DNA of 64,000 nt, taken from positions 17,422,001 through 17,486,000 of the forward strand of contig CM041465.1 of the NCBI GenBank assembly GCA_023213395.1. Direction: 5' to 3'. Below the pieces are notes generated by a model. That model was not told the origin of the DNA. It saw only the letters and a list, made by a program, of their open reading frames with translations, and made no database searches. Position 1 is the first letter of the stretch, and every line of letters starts with the position of its first letter. A program made the position numbers and the translations under genes. Of the stretch, positions 22,000 to 32,430 are shown piece by piece. The DNA is from Cycas panzhihuaensis. Its lineage: Eukaryota > Cycadophyta.

Positions 22000-23060
22000 C
22001 AAGGTTTCTCCTGCTACCATTGTTGCGTAGCCAGAATTTCTTCATTGATTTGGGTCAGTGTGGCAATTATGACATCTTTTTCTTTAATTTTCTCTTGGAA
22101 GGATGCTATCTCTACCTTATACCCTTCCACCAGGTCCATAACTAGCTGTATGATCTACCTGGATTTATTATCTATCGGGGGTGGTACTAATGTCTCTCCC
22201 ATCTCCATTACGGGTAGAGAATCTTCCCATTCTTCTAGCAAAGGTTCTTCTTTTGCCTCTACTGATTCTTCATCATTCTTCTTTCTTTTGCTATTTTTCC
22301 TTATGGTTTGCTTAACCCTATGAGGAATGGACATCCCAGGGGTTTGTTGCAACCATTTAAGCACCTTACTCATCTACTTTTGTACTATCCTTTTAACTTC
22401 TAGATTTGTTGTTATATCTGGAAACTCAGTCGCCCACCTTTTAATTAGGGGTTCCTTTAGAGAAGTGGTTATTTTCACCAGTTGTACATTTGGACACTGA
22501 TAGAATAGAATAGCTAGCAATAGTGAAGAGTGGTGAAGAGGATGAGTCATTATCTTTTGGATTTGCTGCTGTATGTCTTCTGCTAGGAATTCTGACCAAT
22601 CCATCTTTTCTCCATTACGAATCTTCAATAATATTGGTATCATTCCCCCTGGAATGTATGTGTATTTTCCTTTTGACAAAAACCTAGAATTAATAACTTT
22701 TTCTATCCATTGTAATTGGATATCTTTGATATCTGCCATACGGATTCCACCTAAAGTTAGTTATGTGTGTTCTTCGCAGAACTCTTTTAGCCATAACTCA
22801 CGGTCCACTTCCAAGCATTTGGTTGCTATGAGTACTTCCCCTCCATTGGGAAGTCCTGTTATCAAATGTATTGTTTCTGCATCTAGCTTAATCTTGGTCA
22901 TGTCCTTTTTTAATTCTACTAAAATATTTTCCATGATTTATGGGTCAGAGTACATAGGGTTACAGTATATGTACTCTCCCCAAGCAGCTTGCCTAATTTT
23001 TGCCTAAAATTGAGAGGGTAATGCTTTGAAGTCCTTCTTCAATCTAGGTATGAAAGTCTC
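22000..23060 (-). pseudogene. Athila-like element extra ORF (env position), function unknown
   Basis: Several open - strand stretches (22374-22739, 22155-22373) join through few breaks into one protein of about 330 residues located after integrase, where Athila elements carry an env-like gene. Recognisable parts are an N-terminal LKKDFKALPSQF, LDAETIHLITGLPNGGEV, FLSKGKYTYIPGG, and an acidic/basic hinge (KNSKRKKNDEESVEAKEE). A coiled coil at the end (about 22150-22030) has VEIASFQEKIKEKD. I see no signal peptide or membrane segment, so I do not call it an envelope. The ITGLPNGG part faintly recalls plant-mobile or capsid-like domains, but I cannot place it. Confidence 0.5.
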
Positions 23061-23369
23061 CTAACAACCTGTTGTTTTCATGTTGGCTATGGGATTCCAG
23101 AGAGAAAACTGAAATAACCCTAGATTATAGGTATGAACCCTACATGTGTACCTTTACTGGTATGGTTACTGTTTGCTAGACTATATACTTAGTGATTTGA
23201 GTCAAATTTCGTCCTTCTGTCTCCCTGGATCACAAGGGTTGTGCTTGGCTGCTTGCTGTTAAGAATCTGAATGGAATTATGCTCAATCTCCTATTGCATA
23301 CCGCATGGGAATGCTTGTAGGTACGTAATATATACTTTTATCTTATTCGCCTCTTTGTTCTATGCATAC
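23061..23369 (-). other. Athila-like element spacer
   Basis: No coding pattern is seen. It lies between the extra ORF and the tandem repeats. Confidence 0.4.
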
Positions 23370-23660
23370 TTAGATGGCATACTTTTTCAGGTATGCATAG
23401 TATAAACTATTTAACTTATCCATTTTTAACTATGTGTACCCCGTAGCATACTTTTCCAGTATACATACTGTATTTTAGCCTATTTTACATAGTGCGTACT
23501 AGATAGCATACTTTTTTTCAATACGCAAAGTGTATTTTGTCTTATTTTATCTTATTTGCATACGACATACTTTTTCTTTTATGTATAATGTATGTATTTG
23601 TACAGTGTACACAACGTAACATACTTTTCCTAATTAGTATAGTGTATTTTACTAGTATAT
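23370..23660 (-). repeat. Degenerate tandem repeat in the Athila-like 3' region
   Basis: About five imperfect units of roughly 50-70 bp share the core TAGCATACTTTTYC followed by a TATRCAT..AGTGTATTTT part (on the + strand as given). The units have diverged in sequence and length. Such hypervariable tandem repeats before the 3' LTR are known in plant gypsy elements and can seed satellites. Confidence 0.6.
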
Positions 23661-23929
23661 ATGTAAATTTTTCTTTTGATAGTTCTTTCTTATCCTTGAT
23701 TCCTTTAGTCATAATATCCTTATTTTTAATGATTCTTCATATTGTTTATGTATATAGTATGAGTTACGATTATTTTTTTTCTTATTTTTTTCATTTTTTT
23801 GTATTTATGTTTCCATACCAAACTGGATCATATTCCAGTATCAAGGCAATTTGATTTGCCTCAACTTCATGCAATGCGATATTGTACAACCAGCTGATCT
23901 AGCTAGTAAGCTAATCTATTTGATGTATG
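23661..23929 (-). other. Athila-like element spacer after integrase
   Basis: AT-rich, no coding pattern on either strand that I trust; oligo-T tracts at 23770-23805. Confidence 0.4.
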
Positions 23930-24498
23930 GTTTCAACCTGCTACCATTCACTCAAGTTGGTAGTAGTGGTCCATCTATTTCCCAAAGTTGCACCGATTCA
24001 TTCTCAAAGATTTTCTCTGCGATGTAAGGTCCTAACCACCGCATCTTAAGTTTACCGGGGTGCATTTTGAACTTGCTATCGTACATCAACACTTGATCAT
24101 CTTCTTTGAATTGAGGTTTACGTAAATGTCAATCATGCCATACCTTTTATCATCTCTTTTCTATATTTTGTAGCCATTTTACCATATGTCATTTCTCTTC
24201 TAGTCACACTAATTCTTCCAATCGATGTCCTAAGGATTGGAAGTCATCTAATCGATACTGCATAGTAATTCGTAGACTTAGTATCTTGAATTCTATCAAA
24301 AGAATGGCTTCTATTATGTAGATGAGCTAGAATGGAGTCTATCTAGTTGATCTTTTATAGGTTGTTCTGAATGCCCATAACATGGATGGCAATTTGTCAG
24401 CCCAATCAGATATGTCGACGTTAGATATCTTCCTTAAGCAATTTTTAATTATTTTATTTGAACTCTTTGCTTGGCCATTTGCCCTCGGGTAAAATGGG
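23930..24498 (-). pseudogene. Athila-like integrase, C-terminal half
   Basis: On the - strand it begins PRANGQAKSSNKIIKNCL, then DISDWADKLPSMLWAFRTTYK, then the beta-barrel part PQFKEDDQVLMYDSKFKMHPG and LKMRWLGPYIAEKIFENESVQL. This continues the integrase interrupted by the chromovirus at 31229. The catalytic Glu expected after NGQA is Lys (codon AAG). Stops are present. Confidence 0.8.
24494..24498. repeat. Target site duplication of C1, left copy (ATGGG)
   Basis: ATGGG here and at 31229-31233 flank the chromovirus C1 exactly. Confidence 0.85.
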
Positions 24499-25550
24499 TG
24501 ATCCCAAAAGAGCTTAGTTGGTGAAGAAATCAATTATCAACCTTTCCTCCTTGAGATCCACAGGAGTTCTTGTAAAGCTCAATAACATCAAAACAACAAT
24601 GAGCCCATGAAAGGAAAATTCTACACCAAATCAATTATTCTTGACATTGATCCAAAAGTATGATGAGTAATACTTTTATTAAACCATGAAAATCTCCATT
24701 TAATGGTGGAGAAATCAACTAGCAAAAGAATGGTAAAATTACAAGGAGTAAATGTTACAATTATACCATAAGGGGGATTCCAACCCTTCAAATGCTTCTC
24801 CAAGGATGCTTCCCAAGTCAAGTCTCCAAGAACCACCTCTCCAACCTATAGAAGGGCTCAATTTATAGAAAGAAACCTGAATTGCATGTTTAACAAGTGG
24901 CAATCATGCAAGTATAACCACTAACCACCAGAATGCATGTTGTCCAAGTGGCCTTCATACAATTCTTAAAAATTTATAGTTTGTAACAGATCTTAACGTA
25001 CTCCAATTTGGCTCAAATTTGGTACATGTATAGGAACATATGTCCCCTCAGCTTCCTCAAATTTTCAAATTATTTGGATTTCATATGACTATATTTTTAT
25101 TCATTTAGTTATAATATGTATTTGCTATTTTTCTGCTGTCCAAGTGGCCTTCATATAATTCATAAAAGTTGTAGCTTGTAACTGACCTTAACGGACTCCA
25201 ATTTAGCTCAAATTTTGTACACATATAGGAACGTATGTCTCTTCCACTTTCTCAAAATTTTAGCTCATTTTGATTTCATTCGGCCATGTTTCTATTTATA
25301 TAATCAAAATATATATTTTCTATTTTTTTCTGCTAACTGTGGGATTAATTTTTATGCAAAGACAAGGCTTGAACTCTAATCAAATGATATTTTCTGAACC
25401 CCACCTTTTGTACACATCTAGTGAGATGTGTCTTATCCCTTTAACAAAATTTCATAGAGTTTTGATACCATTTGGCCATATCTCTTTTAGTTATGCCAAT
25501 GCCTAGCATTTTCCGCATCCAGTAAACATATGGTAGATCCTCCTGGATCA
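24499..25550 (-). repeat. C1 3' LTR (1052 bp)
   Basis: It is a nearly identical direct repeat of 30175-31228. Ends are TGATCC/GGATCA. It contains a hairpin with AATAAA (- strand) at 24654-24680. A 71-codon open stretch (24621-24836) recurs in the other LTR and is not a gene. Confidence 0.9.
24654..24680 (-). terminator. C1 LTR AATAAA hairpin (3' LTR copy)
   Basis: The stem is AAAAGTAT (24654-24661) and ATACTTTT (24670-24677) with an 8-base loop. On the - strand AATAAA overlaps the first stem arm (24680-24675). The same structure lies at 30331-30357 in the 5' LTR, about 160 bp before the LTR end, a normal place for an R/U5 border. Confidence 0.55.
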
Positions 25551-25570
25551 TGGCTCCCCCTTCCTTGGAA
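25551..25570 (-). other. C1 polypurine tract
   Basis: On the - strand, AAGGAAGGGGGAGCCA lies directly before the 3' LTR. Confidence 0.8.
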
Positions 25571-25574
25571 AATA

Positions 25575-26944
25575 GCCAACTCCTGTTTGGCTTAGAATTG
25601 GAGATGGGGGAAGTGTTGTTCTCCTTGTTGCCTACTAAACCACTTGGCCTTACTAGGCAATTGCCCTGCTACTCCATTCCCGAAAGATTCATGTGTCTTA
25701 TATCTTGTTTTGGTAGATTTTCTCTCCAAGATACAATCTTCCTTGAGAGGCTCCTCACTTTCCAAATACAAATCATCAATCAAGGTAAAGTGAACTGGTC
25801 CTGTTCCTCATCTAGCATGGAGGGCTCAAAGAGTTTTAAGTATTCAGCCTTTACTACTGAATATATTTGCATATAAGGTGGAAGATCAAGTTGGAAAGCA
25901 TTGCCACCTACTTTTCTCAAAATCTTGAATGGTCCATACCTTATAGGTTTGAGTTTCTTACCTTCTCCTTTTAACCTCTCCTTGCTCAAGTATAACCATA
26001 CTAAATCTCCTTCTTGGAAAGTACACTCTTGCCTATGCTTGTCATGTATTTCCTTGTACTTTTGTTGAGTCCTTAGAAGTTGATCATGTACTTCTTTGTG
26101 GACTCTGGATCTTCTCCAAGTATCTTAAAGCCTTGTCATGCTCCTCCTTCTCTTTGTGGATCCTTCCTTAGCTTGCATGGAAAACTCCAAGTCAAATGGA
26201 CTTTGAGGTAAGTATCCCAAACAAACTTCAAAAGGTGCTTTAGAGTGTGATGCATGCATTGCTCTATTAAAAGCAAATTGTAGAAAAGCCAATGATTCAT
26301 CCCAAGTCTTTGGATGCTTGGAATTGTATCCTCAATAGATGTACCAAAGTTACATTCACTACTTCGGTTTGTCCATCTGTTTGAGGATGGAAACTTGTAC
26401 TCCTCTTCAATTTGGTATCCATAATCTCCCATAGTGACTTCCAAAATGATGAAAGGAATCGAGTGTCCCGATCTGAAATGATGGAAGAAGGCAAGCCAAA
26501 ATTATTCCATACATGCTCGAAGAATAACTCAGCTGCTCCTGTACCTGTGATTGTCTTCTTACAAGGTATTAGATATATCATTTTACTAAACCTATCTACA
26601 ACAACAAAAAGATAATCATGTCCCTTCCTAGTCATGGGAAGTCCCCCTAAAAAATCAATGGAGATACTTTCCCAAGGCCTCGTGGGAATAGGTAGTGGTG
26701 TATACAATCCTAATTTTCTAGAAGAAGGCTTAGAAGTATTACACATTACACATCCTTTTACATATTTTTTTACATCATTTTGCATTTTTGGCCATACAAC
26801 ATATCTTCTCAAGTTTGCTAAAGTCTTCTCTATACCAAAGTGACTAGCTACTTTAGAAGTATGGGCTTCTCTAAGCCACTTGATCTTGTCTCCTTTTGAT
26901 GGAACATAGAGTCGCTCCCTTTGAAAAGTAGACCATCCTTCCAA
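25575..26944 (-). pseudogene. C1 integrase with chromodomain-like tail
   Basis: 26944-26297 is one open frame of 215 codons. It has the HHCC zinc region (REAHTSKVASHFG, then CVMC) and the core with SIDFLG, SDRDTRF and DGQTEVVN, so all three acidic residues are present. A frame break follows (after HLLR, near 26320). The C-terminal barrel reads LKPIRYGPFKILRKVGGNAF (25989-25780). The tail (25780-25600) reads ILERKSTKTRYKTHESF, then VAGQLPSKAKWFS, which fits the pattern of a chromodomain. Chromodomains direct such elements to marked chromatin. Confidence 0.85.
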
Positions 26945-27808
26945 GCAAGTCGGGAAGGTCTTCCTTCGCTAGGTTCTCTAATTCTTCCTTCAAATCTTCA
27001 TCTTCATGGTACAAGTCTTTGTACTCTTCATGATGCATTGGTTCCACACCGCAAACTCATAAGAGAACTACAAACAAAAGTAGAAGAAGAAGTGGAACAA
27101 GGTGGTCTAGATAACATATCAGCAATTTTGTTATTAGATCCTTTTTTATACTTAATTACAATATTGAATTGTTGTAAATAACTCATCCACTTCATGTGTC
27201 TTGCTTATTGTAATTTACTTTGAGTTTGTAAAAATTGAAGAGGCTTATGATCGGTATGAACTACAACCTCTTTTCTGAGCAAGTATGACCTCCAATGCTT
27301 GCATGCTTGATGAAGTGCGAACATTTCTCGATCATATGTTGGGTAGTTCTTCACTTGAGGGGTGAAGACTTCCAGATAATGCGTAATAGGCTTCCCATCT
27401 TGAATAAGGACAGCTCCCATCGCATTTCCACTGCATCGGCCCGACTTCAAAAGGCCTTTGCAAATTTGGCATTGCCAAAGCGGTGCTTCACAAATTTTCT
27501 TCTTTAAAAGAAGAAAGGCTTCTTCCTCCTTGGAACCCCAAGTAAACTTTCTACTAGATTTTGTCAATCCATGTAGAGGTCTTTGCAACCTGTGAGAAAT
27601 GAAGAATGAACTTTCTCAAGTATTGACAAGCTCCTAAAAAACTTCTCACCTCTGTGATGTTTATTGGCCTAGGCCATTTGAGGATGGCTTGAGTCTTGAG
27701 TGGATCAATGCTCAACTTTCCTCCTCCAACCACAAAGCCTAAGAAGATCAAGTTCTCCTTGCCAAATTCGCACTTCTTCACATTAAGCTTCAAATGATGC
27801 TTAGCCAT
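26945..27808 (-). pseudogene. C1 RNase H and connection domain
   Basis: 27808-27554 encodes the RT thumb/connection (HHLKLNVKKCEFG, IKWPRP-type and SFLGACQYLRKF motifs). RNase H follows at 27588-27205 with SGNAMGAVLIQDG, YDREMFAL (Glu) and VVVHTDHKPLQFL (Asp). The region just before SGNAMG is out of frame relative to C2 (51384), which reads VEANASGN there, so the first catalytic strand is disrupted. About 200 bp (27180-26950) link it to integrase. Confidence 0.8.
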
Positions 27809-28652
27809 AGTCTTTAAAACTTCTTCTATGTCTTTGCAAATGTTCCTCCCATGTGTTCTTTGAAAATCAAAATGTCATCAAGATGACAACAACAAAATTA
27901 TCCAAGTAAGGCCTTAATATTTCATTCATTAGCCTCATGAATGTTGTAGGAGCATTACACAATCCGAAAGGCATAACCATCCATTCAAAGAGTCCTTGCT
28001 TTGTTTTGAAGGCTGTCTTCCATGTGTCCTCCTCCTTGACCCTAACTTGGTGATAACCACTTTTTAAATCCAATTTAGTGAAATAACAAGCATGCTGAAT
28101 TTGATCAAGCAAATCATCTATACGAGGCAAAGGGTAGCGATTTTTAATTGTAATTTTATTCAAAGCAACAAAATCTATACACATTCTCCATCCTCCATCC
28201 TTCTTAGGCACCAAGACAATTGGTGACCCACAAGGTGAACATGAAGGTCTTATGACCCCTTGATCAAGAAACTCCTCAACTTGCCTCTTTATCTCATTAT
28301 TTTCTACAATGGAGTGCCTATACAAAGCAACATTAGGTAATGGTGAATCTCCTACAAGAGTGATTTCATGCTCTATCTTTCTCTTTAGTGGAAGCCCATC
28401 AACATGTTGAAATAGAATATCATACCTTGTCTTTAACTCCTCAATTTGTTGCATTTGTTTAGGTGATATAAGAAGAGTGTGAGTAGAAGGACCTTCTTCA
28501 TCTCTTGGCTCTTCTTTTCTCCTTACCATTAAGATGACAAATTTACCACATGCATTGATCATCCTTTTTGCTTGAGTAGCTGAAATTAATGCTATCTTAT
28601 CCAAGTGCTTCTTTGTGGCCTTTATGATGAAGCCCTTGTTATCCTTCATCAA
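27809..28652 (-). pseudogene. C1 reverse transcriptase, frameshifted at the catalytic motif
   Basis: A 261-codon open frame contains [53 protein letters not shown] and [15 protein letters not shown]. At about 27880 the frame shifts inside the YLDD region: compared with C2 (51780-51800), one base is missing, so C1 reads [10 protein letters not shown] and stops. Everything before the break looks well kept, as in a young element. Confidence 0.88.
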
Positions 28653-28688
28653 TTGATACTTTCTTTCCCTTCGATAGAAGAGTACATC

Positions 28689-29060
28689 TCAATCCCACAA
28701 GTAGGGACTTCCAAGCACAACATGGCATACATCCAGTGGCACCACATCACATATTACCTCATCAACAAAATCATTAGTGATGGAAAATTTAAGCATACAT
28801 TGCTTTGATATTTGCATTTCCACATCTTTATGGATCCAACCAAGAGGATATGGATGAGGGTGAGGAGTAGTTACCAAACCAATGCTCTTTACCAAACTTT
28901 CTGAGATCAAATTTTTTTGGCTTCCTGGATCTATAATGGCACCAATCATACTATTTCCCACTTGAAGCTTCAAGTGATATAGTTCCTCCCTTGTAGCATC
29001 ATCTTCATAATTTGTAAGTAGAGTGACCTTCTCTTCTTCTCCTTCACTTTGAATCTCCAC
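28689..29060 (-). pseudogene. C1 aspartic protease
   Basis: The 123-codon open frame overlaps the end of gag by 17 bases. The retropepsin core reads LQVGNSMIGAIIDPGSQKN, where the second residue of the D-S-G triad is Pro. The C-terminal part reads VICDVVPLDVCHVVLGSPYL. In C2 the triad is changed at a different residue (Val for Asp), so the two copies decayed separately. Confidence 0.82.
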
Positions 29061-30131
29061 CTCGTAAAGTAGTGCTTTCCTTTTCCTTCTTTCTTAATTC
29101 CATATCCTTGATATGCTTCGGCTTTAGTTCTGGATGCAACTTCCAACACTTTACTATAATATGACCACTAATATCACAATGCTCACAATAGTTAGAACTT
29201 TTAACAAAATTAGTTCTTTTCTTCTTTCCTTCTTGCCTTTTTGATGAGTGCCATTTAGGATTCTTTTCATACTTATTAGAATTAAAAGTAGAATCTTTAG
29301 ATATGAATGTAGATTTCTTACTTTTACTTTCTATTGCCATAGCCATCCTACTTGATTCTCCAATGGATTGAACCTTAAAAAGCCTTAGTTCCTTCCTTAT
29401 GTATTCATGTAATCCTCCAATGAATTTCATAAGAGTGACATGTTCATCCATATTAATACCAAGTAGCATGCCATGCCTAAAAAATAAAGAAGTATAGTCT
29501 TGGACACTTACACCTCTCCCTTGGCGTAAATATTGCCAAGTGACCCATTGGTCTTCCTCATGACCTATGGGGTAGAATTGCTTTATTATTTTCTTAAAAT
29601 CCCTCCATGAAAAAGAAGATACATCATGAGTCTTTAAATATGCATTCCACCATGTCAATGCATGTTTACACAACTTGAGCCTAGCAAATGAAAGCTTTTG
29701 AGCATTACTATAAGCATAGATTGTGAAGTAGGTTTCAAGTTGATCCAACCAATGGTCCAACTTTTCAGTATTTACCTCTCCATCATAAGTTGGAATATCC
29801 AACTTTGCCTCCACCTTGAAGGGTTGATGAGATGAAGTACCCTTGCTTTCTTCAAAGAGTGCTTTAAGGTCTCCTCCTCTTCCTCTTCATGGTCGTGGTC
29901 ATATGTGGATCCTCCTTCAAATTCCTTCTCTTTGCCTTTTCCTTTGACTAGAGGTAGAAGGTGGGTCATCATTTGCATCAAGGCTTCGACGTTCTTCTCA
30001 AGCCTTTCAAATCTAATTTCTCCATCTTCTTTTTCAGCCATGGTGCTTGGATTCTTTCTTTGTCTTCTTGGTGATTGTAACACAAGAAAGTCTTCACCTT
30101 TCTCTTTGTATCCTTTCCTTGTTTGTACCAT
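29044..30131 (-). pseudogene. C1 gag with zinc knuckle
   Basis: The frame starts at 30131, 22 bases after the PBS on this strand, with an acidic N-terminal part (30131-29772: MAEKEDGEIRFERLEK, runs of Glu). A one-base break near 29850 separates it from the capsid frame (29814-29044), which has KLDIPTYDGE, KLCKHALTWWNAYLK, and a CX2CX4HX4C knuckle (CEHCDISGHIIVKC, near 29165). Gag forms the particle that packages element RNA. Confidence 0.87.
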
Positions 30132-30152
30132 TCAAGTCCCTACAACAAAGAT

Positions 30153-30170
30153 CAGAGGCTCTGATACCAA
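30153..30170 (-). other. C1 primer binding site (initiator-Met tRNA)
   Basis: On the - strand TGGTATCAGAGCC follows the 5' LTR after a short spacer. This is the standard plant initiator-Met tRNA complement. Confidence 0.9.
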
Positions 30171-30330
30171 AATATGATCCCAAAAGAGCTTAGTTGGTGA
30201 AGAAATCAATTATCAACCTTTCCTCCTTGAGATCCTGGGAGTTAGTGTAGAAAGCTCAATAACATCAAAACAACAATGAGCCCATGAAAGGAAAATTCTA
30301 CATCAAATCAATTATTCTTGACATTGATCC

Positions 30331-30357
30331 AAAAGTATGATGAGTAATACTTTTATT
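30331..30357 (-). terminator. C1 LTR AATAAA hairpin (5' LTR copy)
   Basis: The stem AAAAGTAT (30331-30338) pairs with ATACTTTT (30347-30354); AATAAA on the - strand is 30357-30352. It is identical to the copy at 24654-24680. Confidence 0.55.
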
Positions 30358-30536
30358 AAACCATGAAAATCTCCATTTAATGGTGGAGAAATCAACTAGC
30401 AAAAGAATGGTAAAATTACAAGGAGTAAATGTTACAATTATACCATAAGGGGGATTCCAACCCTTCAAATGCTTCTCCAAGGATGCTTCCCAAGTCAAGT
30501 CTCCAAGAACCACCTCTCCAACCTATAGAAGGGCTC

Positions 30537-30544
30537 AATTTATA
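30537..30544 (-). promoter_or_regulatory. C1 LTR TATA box
   Basis: TATAAATT on the - strand, followed by GAGCCCTTCTATAGG, is a good plant TATA context. It is present in both LTRs and in C2 near 48760. Confidence 0.55.
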
Positions 30545-31228
30545 GAAAGAAACCTGAATTACATGTTTAACAAATGGCAATCATGCAAGTATAACCACTA
30601 ACCACCAGAATGCATGTTGTCCAAGTGGCCTTCATACAATTCTTAAAAAGTTACAGTTTGTAATAGATCTTAATGTACTCCAATTTGGCTCAAATTTGGT
30701 ACACATATAGGAACATATGTCCCCTCAGCTTCCTCAAATTTTTAGCTCATTTGGATGTCATATGTCTACATTTTTATTCATTTAGTAATAATATGTATTT
30801 GTTATTTTTCTGCTGTCCAAGTGGCCTTCATACAATTCATAAAAGTTGTAGCTTGTAACTGACCTTAACGGACTCCAATTTAGCTCAACTTTTGTACACA
30901 TATAGGAACGTATGTCTCCTCCGCTTCCTCAAAATTTTAGCTCATTTTTATGTCATTTGGCCATGTTTCTATTCATATAATCAAAATATATATTTTCTGT
31001 TTTTTTCTGCTAACTGTGGGATTAATTTTTATGCAAAGACAAGGCTTGAACTCTAATCAAATGATATTTTCTGAACCCCACCTTTTGTACACATATAGTG
31101 AGATGTGTCTTATCCCTTTAAACAAAATTTCATAGAGTTTTGATACCATTTGGCCATATCTCTTTTAGTTATGCCAATGCCTAGCATTTTCCACATCCTG
31201 TAAACATATGGTAGATCCTCCTGGATCA

Positions 31229-31233
31229 ATGGG
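31229..31233. repeat. Target site duplication of C1, right copy (ATGGG)
   Basis: It is identical to 24494-24498. The Athila-like integrase coding continues directly beyond it. Confidence 0.85.
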
Positions 31234-31985
31234 GTAGACTTCTGATGGCTTATCATAAAAGCTAATGTCAATGTCTCTATGGTTTAATTCAGAAAATGGG
31301 CACCTTAGTCACTCACAATATCCAAAGGGCATCCAAATCGTGTGATAACCACTTTGTACAGAAATTAGGCTATACTTTCTACATTTACTTTCTGTAAGGC
31401 TCTTTCTTCTACCTACTTTATCATATAGTCTATTGCTACCAGAATATATCAGGCTTTCGATCGATGGGTAGCTAGTTTAATTGGCTCCACAAATTCGAGT
31501 CCCTATTTCTCGAATGGTGCTAGAGGTAAAATGGGATGTAGGGGTTGGAAATCTTGTCGATTAGGTTTCCTAACTCACTGACAATAGTTACAAGCTTGGA
31601 TCCATTTTCTAACGTCTTCAAACATGGATGGCCACTAGAATCTGGACATCAAAATTTTCTGCCATGTGGCTAATTTGCCCATGTGTCCACCCACTACTTC
31701 TTCATGTGCTTGTGACATAATCTGGTTGATCTCGTGTGGTCGAACACAATGTCGTAACACTTCATATAGTCCCAGTTTGTACAATTCTCCATTTATTAAT
31801 TGATATGGTTCTTCTTTCCTTATGAAATTTTATATTTCTATACGATTCAATTCTACCGGCACTTCTCCAATTGTTAAGTATTCTGGTATTCCCTCATACC
31901 AGTCTGTTGGGACTACTTCTACGCTGAATAATGCTATGTCTGGAAATTCATCTGGTATTCTTGTGGCTTTTTCCCTGTTTGAGAT
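31234..31985 (-). pseudogene. Athila-like integrase, N-terminal half (interrupted by C1)
   Basis: On the - strand it has PTDWYEGIPEYLTIGEVP, then the zinc region (AHEEVVGGHMG, then CNYC near 31585) and the core start (GLEFVEPIKLATH, VAIDYMIK, RFGCPLDIVSD). The core is cut at 31234 and continues at 24498. Stops are frequent. Confidence 0.8.
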
Positions 31986-32430
31986 TCTTGACAACTAATC
32001 AGGGATAATGTGGGCTTTTCTAGGTTTGATGATGATTTTAAAAGAAAATTCTTAGAATAACATTAACCATCTATTGATCCACCCTCTCATTATTAGTTTG
32101 TTCACTAGATACATCAATGCTTGGTGGTCCACAAAAAATAAGAATGGATTTGCTAATAAATAGTATCAAAATTTTTGTAGTGTATATACCATGATAAGTG
32201 CTTCTCTCTCTGTCATAGTATAATTTTGCTCAACCTTCATGAGTTTTTGACTGGCAAAGTATATCGGATGATCCATCTTGTCATCACTAGGTTGAGCCAA
32301 TACACATCCAATAACGTATTATGAAGCATCCACATGTACATGGAAGGTTTTCTTCCAATCAGGGAATCACAGTATGGGTGCTAATATAATGGCTTGTTTT
32401 AATGCTTTGAATGCTTACTGTTGCTCCTCC
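31986..32430 (-). pseudogene. Athila-like RNase H
   Basis: The - strand reading shows FHVHVDAS (first Asp), GCVLAQPSDDKMDHPIYFAS, QNYTMTEREALIMVY (Glu) and LFFVDHQALMYLV (Asp). All catalytic positions are visible, although stops interrupt the chain at three or more places. Confidence 0.78.

Larger units (their letters stand above)
24499..31228 (-). mobile_element. C1: full-length Ty3/gypsy chromovirus, nested in the Athila-like integrase
   Basis: A 6730-bp element with LTRs at 30175-31228 (5') and 24499-25550 (3'), each bounded by TGATCC...GGATCA. It has an initiator-Met tRNA PBS, gag with zinc knuckle, protease, RT, RNase H, integrase with a chromodomain-like tail, a polypurine tract, and the duplication ATGGG. 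The LTRs are nearly identical over long stretches, so it is the youngest insertion seen. It still has damage: a frameshift in gag (near 29850), a change in the protease triad, and a one-base loss at the RT catalytic motif. Confidence 0.92.
30175..31228 (-). repeat. C1 5' LTR (1054 bp)
   Basis: It is the near-identical partner of 24499-25550. On the - strand a TATA box (TATAAATT, 30544-30537) and the AATAAA hairpin (30357-30331) are spaced about 190 bp apart, giving a plausible R region. Confidence 0.9.

Noticed and set aside
22000-23060. Calling the extra Athila-like ORF an envelope gene
   Set aside because: It is in the right position, but there is no signal peptide, membrane segment or furin-like site.
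24621-24836. 71-codon open frame repeated at 30298-30513
   Set aside because: It lies inside both C1 LTRs and is duplicated only because the LTRs are; no protein similarity, and it overlaps the promoter and hairpin.
30150-30175. tRNA-like sequence near TGGTATCAGAGCC
   Set aside because: It is only the 3'-end complement of initiator-Met tRNA, next to an LTR; there is no cloverleaf, so it is a primer site and not a tRNA gene.
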